From Yeosuana aromativorans (GTDB lineage Bacteria; Bacteroidota; Bacteroidia; Flavobacteriales; Flavobacteriaceae), in assembly GCF_014646655.1 (NCBI RefSeq), contig NZ_BMNR01000002.1, positions 213,942 to 277,941 of the forward strand: a stretch of DNA of 64,000 nt, written 5' to 3'. The notes under the pieces were generated by a model. That model worked only from the letters and a program-made list of their open reading frames with translations, did not search any database and was not told the origin of the DNA. Every line of letters begins with the position of its first letter. Position 1 is the first letter of the stretch. Below, one piece after another: positions 33,181 through 42,400 of the stretch. The position numbers and the translations under genes are program-made.

Positions 33181-36100
33181 ATGAATCTCTCTCAAACCTA
33201 CACAAGGTACACCAACTTTGTTATCTTATTAATATTTGTAATATTATCAAAAGTTACATATTCACAAACCTGTAGCACAACTATAAGTTCATTTCCTTAC
33301 TCTCAAAGTTTCGAGACAGGAACAAGTGGTTGGACACAGCCAAATACTGATAATTTTGATTGGACTAGAGATAGTGCAGGAACACCATCAAGTGGTACTG
33401 GCCCATCTACTGGACATAGTAGTACATACTATATGTATACAGAGGCTTCCAGCCCAAGAACAGCTGGAGACACAGCAAACCTTGAAAGCCCATGTTTTGA
33501 TTTAACAATTGCAACAGCAGCAACATTTTCATTTTGGTATCATATGTATGGAAGCGGGATGGGAAATTTATATGTAGAACTTAGCACAGACAATGGGGCT
33601 AGCTATCCAAATTTATTATGGTCCCATTCTGGTCAAGTACAAACATCAAATGGTCAGGCATACGGTAATGTAAGCATAAATTTATCAGCTTATGTTGGCC
33701 AAACTGTGAAAATAAGATTTAGAGGGGTAATTGGATCATCTTACCAAAGTGATATGGCTATTGATGATGTGGCTTTGACAGCCACCATAGCATCTGTACC
33801 CGAAATAAATATCAAAGGAAATGGAACTTCTATTGTTGATGGTGACACCACTCCAACTGTTACAGATGATACCGACTTTGGTTCTGTTGATGTGTCATCT
33901 GGCACAACAGTACACACATTTACCATTCAAAACGTAGGAACCACCTCATTGTCTGTTGGGGCAATTTCAATAACAGGTGCTAATGCAGGGGACTTTTCCG
34001 TAACTGCTTTACCTTCATCTTCAGTTTCTGGTTCAGGAAGCACTACCTTTAATATCACTTTTAATCCAAGTGCCACTGGGTTGAGAACAGCATCGGTAAG
34101 TATAGTTAACGGGGATTCTGACGAAAATCCTTATAATTTTGATATTAAAGGAACAGGTATCATCCCAACTTATTCAGAAGTTATTGTGAGTGTTAACTGG
34201 CCAAACTGGTCATCAGAAAATAGAGTAAATGTTTATGATCCATCAGGAACACTCTTAACAACTATTGAAAATGGTTATACAGGTTGCTGTAATGACTCCT
34301 ACTCTACTACATTAAACTTAGGCTGTTTATTAGATGCTTCAAACTATTATATAGTTATGTATGACAGATACGGTGATGGATGGAATGGGTCAGGATCAAA
34401 TGTGACCGTCACTTCTGGAGGCAGTAGTGTTTTATCCAATTCTGGTGCTGGCACAAGTTCAGTTGGCACCACTGTATACTTTAATGTTTCTGGTGGTGGT
34501 GCATGCGCTTCCTCTCCAGAAATAGATATTCAAGGAAATAGTAATTCTATTAATTCTGGAGATACATCCCCTTCTCTAACCGATGATACTGATTTTGGAA
34601 ATACAAATGTTACCTTAGGAACCGTAGTAAATACATTCACCATTGAAAATACCGGATCTTCAGCTTTAACAATTGGTGCCATTACATTTTCTGGATTAAA
34701 TGCTTCAGATTTTACAATAACCAGTAGCCCAGCTGCTTCTGTTGCTGCTGGAAGCACAACAACTTTCAATGTGACCTTTAACCCAAGCGCATCTGGTATA
34801 AGAACCGCTACCATCAGTATTGTAAATAATGACAGTGATGAAAATCCATATACGTTTGATATAAAAGGAACTGGAACTACTACCTTGCAAGAGATTGAGA
34901 TTACGGGTTTAGGAAATACAATCTTAAACGGAGATGTAACACCTTCCGTCACAGATGATACAGATTTTGGAAATGTACTCGCCTCTAGCGGAACAAATGT
35001 TAATACTTTTACCATTCAAAATTTAGGGACACTTTCAAGCTTAAACTTAACTGGTGCATCACCTTACGTTGTAATCTCTGGGGCTAATGCATCAGATTTT
35101 ATGGTTACAACAATACCTTCTTCAACAATTTCAGCAAGCAGTAGCACTACCTTTGCAATTACTTTTGACCCTAGTGCTCTAGGATTAAGAACCGCTACAG
35201 TATCAATTGCAAATAATGATAGTGATGAAAATCCATACACTTTTAACATACAAGGTACTGGAACAGATGTTAAAGCCCCAGGAGGCGTTATTACAGATTT
35301 GCAATTATGGTTAAAAAGTACAGAAGGATTAAGTTACACAGATGGTCAATTGGTTAGCCTCTGGCAAGACCAGGGTAATGGTGCAGATGCAACTGTTCCT
35401 GCTCCTGGGTTGGAGCCAACCTACAGAGATGACCCTGCCTATAATGTTAATTTTAATCCTGTTATTGATTTTGACAATGATTATAACACAGCATCGGAAG
35501 ATTATGGATATACAGATACCAATAGAACAACTCTTGTTGGACCATCAGGATTTTATACTCAAGATATATTTTTAGTTACCATCCCTGATGTCACTGTTAA
35601 CTCTACTTTATCAAGTATGGATGTTTTTTGTGGAGACAAAGATCCATTAACAGATGAAAGAGATGGAACCGGTATAGGCTTTGGGGCCTATTCAGTTAGA
35701 TTTGACAATGAAATATTATCTTATGCCGTAGGAACCAGTCCAACAGGTGGAAGTACACCTGTTGATTCAAGGGGTTATGGTATAGCCCATACTGGAACCA
35801 CTGATAGTTACTCAAATGCGGGTATTATAAATTCAAAAAACAATGATGCAACTACACCAACTGCAAACATCCTTTTTTACAATGGAAATGACGTTGGTAA
35901 TACAGAAGTAGGTCTACCCCAATTTTCAAATGTCAGCAATTCAAGATATTTTTTAGGTAGAAGTGAAGCTTATAAAGGAAGTTTTGATGGAAGAATTTGT
36001 GAGGTTATTACGTATTCTTCTAAAAAATCTGATGCCGACCTGACACAGGAACGAAATAGAATACAATCATATTTAGCAATAAAATACGGAATCACATTAG

Positions 36101-39100
36101 GAACCAACGGAACTTCTCAAGATTATGTGGATAGTTCTGGAAATGTTATTTGGGATCAATCTGCCAATAATGGTTATAATTATGATATTGCCGGCATAGG
36201 TCGTGATGACGCCTCAGATTTAAATCAAAAACAATCCAGTAGCATTAATAATGCCACAGATGGAACTGGACCTATTGAAGGTATTCTAACCATAGGTTTA
36301 TCAGATATATATAATACTAATAATTTAAATAAATCCAGTAACCCAACGTCATTCAACGATAAAGAATTTTTAGTTTGGGGAAACAATGGAGCCGATTTAA
36401 ACTTGGCAGCCTCTACCATCACTGTAAACATGAGTGCGGGAATAAGTCCAGCCTTAAACACTGATGTAACTTTTACAAGCATGCAACGGGTATGGAAAGT
36501 AGTTGAAAACGGTGGTGATATTCCAGCCTGCAAAGTTAGGATACCACAAAACGCCATTAGAAACATTTCGCCTCCGGGAAGCTATTTGATGTTCATTTCT
36601 GATACAGGTGTGTTTGACCCAACCGCCGATTACAGGGTTTTAACACCAGACGGTAACGGAAACCTTGAAACAACCTATGATTTTGACGGCACTAAATACA
36701 TCACATTTGGGTATGCTCCACAAGTCATTGCACAACGTTCTATATATTTTGACGGAGCAGTTGATTATGTTGACATGGAAGATAATTTAGACCTAAATCC
36801 TACTGCTTTTACAATCTCAGCCTGGATCAAAAGAGATACCGGATCTGTTAATGCATCTATCTTGTCTAAAAGGGATGCGGTGTATACTGAAGGATATGAT
36901 TTTAGAATCAACGGCTCAGGGCAATTTGAATTTGCACTAAATGGTGGCGCAGCAACCTTAACATCATCTGTGTCCATCCCTGAAAACGAATGGCACCAAC
37001 TAGCTGTTATTTATGACAATGGAAATGCAACACTTTATATAGACGGAGTGGCAGACACAAGCGCATCTTCATTACCTGCCCCTGTAGCAACTTCGCAATC
37101 ATTTTATATAGCAGCAGCTGGAAAAAACTCTCCTACAGACTTTTTTGCCGGTAATATTGATGAAGTAAGAATTTGGAATTCTGCTCTTTCTGAAGCTCAG
37201 TTGCATTATATCATGAACCAAGAAATAGAAAATACGTCTTCTTCAGTTGATGGAAAATCCATACCAACAAGTATCACTAAAAATGAGGTTCAACCTATTC
37301 CTTGGTCAGATTTAGCAGGTTATTACCCAATGTCAATTTACACTTATACAAATACCAATGATGAATCAGGAAACAACCATCAAGGGGCTCTAAGAAATTT
37401 AGATACTGTTGACAGACAAACGGCACCACTTCCATATCAATCGCAAGCAGATGGAGATTGGATGACAGATGCCACTTGGTTGAATAATGCAGTACAAACA
37501 TTACCTAATGATGTATCTATCATTGATGGAACAACGCCTATAAATTGGAATATTGTTGAAACAAATCACAATATAAACATTGATACCTACTCAAATATGG
37601 GTCGTGTGCGTCAACTAGAAGCCCTAAAAGTAAATAGTGGAACTTTACGTGTAAATGGAAATATCGCTTCTAAAACAGGTAACGGATTGATAATCACGCA
37701 CTATTTAAAACTTGATGGCACCATTGATTTAGAAGGTGAATCACAATTGATACAAACCTCTGGTAGTGATCTTGACAAAACCAGTTCTGGTACTTTGCAA
37801 AGAGATCAGCAAGGAACCGCTGATACCTATACATATAATTATTGGTCATCTCCTGTGGGACTTTCCAACAATACAACAAATAATAATTCCTATAAATTGC
37901 CAGATGTCATGACAGGAGTTAACTTTATAACATCCGGTTATAATGGAACTGCTTCGCCTCTTGGAATTGCAGATTACTGGATTTGGAAATTTGACAACAA
38001 ACTCAGTGATGATTATTCTTCATGGCAGCATGTAAGAAGTACAGGAACATTATTAGTAGGTGAAGGATTTACTATGAAAGGACCAGGTACCGGTTCAATT
38101 TCAACAGACCAAAATTATGTGTTTCAAGGAAAACCCAATAATGGTGATGTTAATTTAACAATTAGTTCTGGCAATGACTATTTAGTTGGTAACCCTTACC
38201 CTTCTGCACTGGATGCAAACCAATTTATACTAGATAATGGTTCTACAATAGCTGGTCCCGGTTCAACCACTGGTACACTATATTTCTGGGAGCATTGGGG
38301 AGGTGGATCACACGTACTAGCAGAATATCAAGGCGGATATGCCACCTATTCATTGGCAGGTGGTGTACCAGCCGCATCATTAGGAACCAATGATCCTGAT
38401 GTGGCCACTGGAGGCACTCCAACTAAAATACCAGGCCGCTATATTCCTGTGGCTCAAGGATTTTTTGTTACTGCTGAAACTGGAGGAACCGTAAAATTCA
38501 ATAATGGACAACGTATATTCGCACCAGAAGATGGCACAAATAGTATCTTTACTAAATCGTCTGGAGGAAAAAACACAAATACATCTTATAACTATCCTGC
38601 AAAGATTGACTCAAGATTAAAACTTAGACTAGGTTTTAACTCTTCAAACAAATTACACAGACAACTTTTGCTAACTGTAGATCCCAATACAAGCAAAGGT
38701 TATGATTGGGGATATGATGCGCCTTTCAATGATGATCAAAAAGATGATATGTATTGGATGATAGAAAACGGACGATATGTTATTCAAGGAATAGATGCTA
38801 TTGATAATCAAACTATTATACCTCTGGGGGTTAAAGCAAAAAATAGTGGCTTAAACACTATCACAATTGACAAAATAGAAAATGCACCAAATGATATCAA
38901 AATATATCTTCATGACACAGAATTAGGTTTATACCATGACCTAAATGAAAGTGACTATGGAGTATATTTAACTCCAGGTGAATATTTAGACAGATTTGAA
39001 ATAGTCTTTAATAATAACCAATCAAAAGCATTAAGTACATCTGATATTGAAGACAATATGCTAAACGTTTATTATTCAAATGAAAAAAACAGCGTCATTT

Positions 39101-39297
39101 TAATGAATTCAAGTTTAAAAGAAATTGATTCAGCAGAATTGTTTAACATCCTTGGACAATCTGTTTATAAATTTGATAAAGAAATTGAAACAAAAAGTTA
39201 TCAAGAGTTAAAGACAAATAAACTTAATTCAGGAACGTACATCTTAAAACTTAATGCACCTGAAGGTATAATTTCCAAAAAAGTTCTAATTGAGTAA
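33181..39297 (+). CDS. Giant secreted MAM/choice-of-anchor-D/LamG protein with T9SS tail
   Basis: The protein has 2038 residues. After a signal peptide (VILLIFVILSKVTYSQ) there is a MAM-like domain (~30-205), a choice-of-anchor-D repeat (~207-325), a Gly/Ser-rich segment with two Cys pairs (~330-440), two more anchor-D repeats (~445-690), a large DUF8202-like region with LQLWLKSTEGL and SYLAIKYGITLGT (~700-1180), a LamG/concanavalin-type domain (~1185-1350), an unnamed region (~1380-1850) and a type A sorting tail. It is probably a surface or released adhesin or carbohydrate-binding protein. It is a paralogue of the next gene, with high identity from the DUF8202 region on. No enzyme motif is seen. 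Confidence 0.88.
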   Translation: MNLSQTYTRYTNFVILLIFVILSKVTYSQTCSTTISSFPYSQSFETGTSGWTQPNTDNFDWTRDSAGTPSSGTGPSTGHSSTYYMYTEASSPRTAGDTANLESPCFDLTIATAATFSFWYHMYGSGMGNLYVELSTDNGASYPNLLWSHSGQVQTSNGQAYGNVSINLSAYVGQTVKIRFRGVIGSSYQSDMAIDDVALTATIASVPEINIKGNGTSIVDGDTTPTVTDDTDFGSVDVSSGTTVHTFTIQNVGTTSLSVGAISITGANAGDFSVTALPSSSVSGSGSTTFNITFNPSATGLRTASVSIVNGDSDENPYNFDIKGTGIIPTYSEVIVSVNWPNWSSENRVNVYDPSGTLLTTIENGYTGCCNDSYSTTLNLGCLLDASNYYIVMYDRYGDGWNGSGSNVTVTSGGSSVLSNSGAGTSSVGTTVYFNVSGGGACASSPEIDIQGNSNSINSGDTSPSLTDDTDFGNTNVTLGTVVNTFTIENTGSSALTIGAITFSGLNASDFTITSSPAASVAAGSTTTFNVTFNPSASGIRTATISIVNNDSDENPYTFDIKGTGTTTLQEIEITGLGNTILNGDVTPSVTDDTDFGNVLASSGTNVNTFTIQNLGTLSSLNLTGASPYVVISGANASDFMVTTIPSSTISASSSTTFAITFDPSALGLRTATVSIANNDSDENPYTFNIQGTGTDVKAPGGVITDLQLWLKSTEGLSYTDGQLVSLWQDQGNGADATVPAPGLEPTYRDDPAYNVNFNPVIDFDNDYNTASEDYGYTDTNRTTLVGPSGFYTQDIFLVTIPDVTVNSTLSSMDVFCGDKDPLTDERDGTGIGFGAYSVRFDNEILSYAVGTSPTGGSTPVDSRGYGIAHTGTTDSYSNAGIINSKNNDATTPTANILFYNGNDVGNTEVGLPQFSNVSNSRYFLGRSEAYKGSFDGRICEVITYSSKKSDADLTQERNRIQSYLAIKYGITLGTNGTSQDYVDSSGNVIWDQSANNGYNYDIAGIGRDDASDLNQKQSSSINNATDGTGPIEGILTIGLSDIYNTNNLNKSSNPTSFNDKEFLVWGNNGADLNLAASTITVNMSAGISPALNTDVTFTSMQRVWKVVENGGDIPACKVRIPQNAIRNISPPGSYLMFISDTGVFDPTADYRVLTPDGNGNLETTYDFDGTKYITFGYAPQVIAQRSIYFDGAVDYVDMEDNLDLNPTAFTISAWIKRDTGSVNASILSKRDAVYTEGYDFRINGSGQFEFALNGGAATLTSSVSIPENEWHQLAVIYDNGNATLYIDGVADTSASSLPAPVATSQSFYIAAAGKNSPTDFFAGNIDEVRIWNSALSEAQLHYIMNQEIENTSSSVDGKSIPTSITKNEVQPIPWSDLAGYYPMSIYTYTNTNDESGNNHQGALRNLDTVDRQTAPLPYQSQADGDWMTDATWLNNAVQTLPNDVSIIDGTTPINWNIVETNHNINIDTYSNMGRVRQLEALKVNSGTLRVNGNIASKTGNGLIITHYLKLDGTIDLEGESQLIQTSGSDLDKTSSGTLQRDQQGTADTYTYNYWSSPVGLSNNTTNNNSYKLPDVMTGVNFITSGYNGTASPLGIADYWIWKFDNKLSDDYSSWQHVRSTGTLLVGEGFTMKGPGTGSISTDQNYVFQGKPNNGDVNLTISSGNDYLVGNPYPSALDANQFILDNGSTIAGPGSTTGTLYFWEHWGGGSHVLAEYQGGYATYSLAGGVPAASLGTNDPDVATGGTPTKIPGRYIPVAQGFFVTAETGGTVKFNNGQRIFAPEDGTNSIFTKSSGGKNTNTSYNYPAKIDSRLKLRLGFNSSNKLHRQLLLTVDPNTSKGYDWGYDAPFNDDQKDDMYWMIENGRYVIQGIDAIDNQTIIPLGVKAKNSGLNTITIDKIENAPNDIKIYLHDTELGLYHDLNESDYGVYLTPGEYLDRFEIVFNNNQSKALSTSDIEDNMLNVYYSNEKNSVILMNSSLKEIDSAELFNILGQSVYKFDKEIETKSYQELKTNKLNSGTYILKLNAPEGIISKKVLIE

Positions 39298-39336
39298 CGT
39301 TGAAACATTAATCCCTAAACATTAATTAATGTAATT

Positions 39337-39365
39337 AAAAACCTGAACTAATCATTCAGGTTTTT
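39337..39365 (+). terminator. Terminator after the first giant gene
   Basis: AAAAACCTGAA (39337-39347) pairs with TTCAGGTTTTT (39355-39365) around a 7-base loop, followed by more T. Confidence 0.85.
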
Positions 39366-39380
39366 ATTTTTATGTATTTT

Positions 39381-39422
39381 ATCGATTTTTTTTGCATTTC
39401 ATAGATTTTTTATATATGTTTG
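39381..39422 (+). promoter_or_regulatory. Promoter of the second giant LamG/T9SS gene (shared element)
   Basis: TTTG (39391-39394), 20 bases, TATGTTTG (39415-39422): full consensus. The same ATCGATTTTTTTTGCATTTC context recurs before 29812 and 33181, so the three genes are probably co-regulated. Confidence 0.72.
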
Positions 39423-39461
39423 TTTATTAGTTTAAATAGCCCCAAACTATCTTAACTACTT

Positions 39462-42400
39462 ATGAAACATTATATTAATAATTTTAAGTTATATTGTTTT
39501 ATTGCGTGTGTTTTTATTTCATATAAATCTATCTCACAAACATGCACAACAACAGTAAGTACATTTCCTTATTCTGAAGGATTTGAATCTGGTATTGGGG
39601 GCTGGATACAAGATTCAGGTGATAATTTTGATTGGATTAGAGACAGTGGAGGAACACCATCGAGTAATACTGGGCCTAGCACAGGACATAGCAGTACTTG
39701 GTACATGTATACTGAGGCTTCATCAAACAACAATAACACTGGAAACCTCATAAGTCCTTGTTTTGATTTAACTAGTGCAAGTGCAGCCACATTTTCTTTT
39801 TGGTATCATATGTATGGATCAGACATGGGTACTTTAAATGTTGAATTAAGTACAGACAATGGATCCACATATCCATTTAACCTTTGGTCTCAAACGGGAC
39901 AAGTTCAAACATCAAATGGTCAAGCCTATAACCAAGTGAGCTTGGATTTATCTTCATATGTAGGGCAAATTATAAAAATACGTTTTAGAGGTGTTACCGG
40001 TAACAATTATAGAAGTGATATGGCCATAGATGATGTAGCTGTAACCGCTACAATTATTCCAATGCCAGAAATCAATATTACTGGTTCAGGGAATTCTATT
40101 GTAAGTGGAGATATAACACCTTCTGCAAGTGATGATACTGATTTTGGAAATGTTGATATTACTATCGGAACCAACGCCAATACCTTTACCATTCAAAATA
40201 CAGGCACAGCAACACTTAATTTAACAGGTAGTTCGCCTTACGTAGCTATTTCTGGCACGAATGCCGCAGATTTCACAGTTACGGGCATCCCTTCTACATC
40301 CATAGCAACAGGCAGTAGTACAACTTTCACCATAACATTCAACCCAAGTGCTATTGGATTAAGATCAGCTACCGTAACCATTGCAAATAATGATGGCAAT
40401 GAAAACCCATATACATTCACTGTTCAAGGAAATGGTACGAGTGCTGTTCAGGAAATTAACGTTTTAGGCAATTCCAATTCAATTGTCAATGGCGATTCAT
40501 CTCCAACCACTTTAGATGATACTGATTTTGGAAATACTGATATTACGGTTGGAAGTGTAGTGCACACCTTCACAATTGAAAATTTAGGAACGGTCACAAA
40601 TTTAAATTTAACCAGTGGCTCTCCTTATGTTGTAGTCTCAGGTGTTGACGCCTCAGATTTTACTGTTACAACAATACCTACAACACCTATAACTGCAAGC
40701 AGTAGCACAACTTTTAACATTACTTTTAACCCTTCATCAACTGGCTTAAAATCAGCAACATTAACTATAGCCAATGATGATTTAGATGAAAGTATTTATA
40801 GTTTTGACATTCAAGGAACAGGTGTTATCATTAAAGCCCCTGGAGGTGTAGATACTAACTTAGAATTATGGTTAAAAGGTAATGCAGGTTTAGGTTATAC
40901 AAATGGACAACCTGTAACCACATGGCAAGACCAAACAAGCAACGCATATAATGCCACTGCACCCGTAGCGGGAGTTGAACCAACCTATAGGGACGACCCT
41001 GCTTATAATATTAATTTTAATCCAGTTGTTGATTTTGATAATAGCTATTCTACATTTACTCTTGATACTGATTTTTCATTTGATAATACTTCTACTGAAT
41101 TTTTGCAAGGTTCAGGCGGTTTTTATTCAGAAGACATATTTGTTGTCTTGATTCCTGATACAACAATAAACTCCTCTTTTGGTAGTATGGACGTGTTTTG
41201 TGGTGATGAAAACATTGCTGCTAACGAAACAGATGCAACGGGCATTGGTTTAGGTGCATATTCCGTGCGTTTTTCTGGTGAGATAATTTCTTATGCCCAT
41301 GGTACAACAAGTGGTGGCCTTGGCTATGGAGTTGCTGAAACTGGAACAGGAAGCACTTACAGTAATGCCGGTATAATCAATGTTAGAAATAATACCGCAG
41401 TCACACAACAGGAATTATATTACAATGCAAAAAACATTGAAACCATTCAAAATGATGTGCCCGATTTTGCCAATGTAAACAATACGCGGTACTGGATTGG
41501 ACGTAGCGAAGGCTGGGAAGCAACTACAGATGCTCGGATTGCAGAAATAATCACCTACTCTTCTCGAAAAAACGATACCGATTTAACACAGGAACGAAAT
41601 AGAATACAATCATATTTAGCAATAAAATACGGAATCACATTAGGAACCAACGGAACTTCCCAGGACTATGTTGATAGTTCAGGAAATGTTATTTGGGATC
41701 AATCTGCCAATAGTGGATTTAACTATGATATTGCTGGCATTGGTCGTGATGATATATCAGAATTAAATCAAAAACAATCCAGTAGTATTAATAATGCCAC
41801 AGATGGAACTGGTCCAATACAGGGAATATTAACCATTGGATTAACAGATATTTACAATACAAATAATGAAAACATAAGCACAAATCCAACAACCCTTAAT
41901 AATAAAGAGTTTTTGGTTTGGGGTGATAATGGAGCCGATTTAAATTTAGCTGCCATGGGAGTATCTGTAAACATGAGTGCTGGTATTACTCCTGCTTTGA
42001 GTACGCCAGTTTCTTTTGTTGCCATGCAACGCATTTGGAAAGTAGTTGAAAACGGAGGAGACATTCCTTCCTGTAAAGTCAGAATTCCACAAAATGCAGT
42101 GAGAAATATTAGTCCTCCTGGTAGTTACTTAATGTTCATATCTGATACTGGAATTTTTGATCCAACTTCAGATTATAGAGTCATGACATCTGATGGGAAT
42201 GGAAATTTAGAAGCAAATTACGATTTTGATGGCACTAAATATATCACTTTTGGTTATGCTCCACAGGTTGTAGCGGAACGCTCTATTAATTTTGATGGTG
42301 TGGCGGATTATATTGATATGGAAAATAATTTAGACCTAAATCCTAGTGCTTTTACCATTTCAGCTTGGGTCAAAAGAGATACAGGAACTGTTAATGCATC

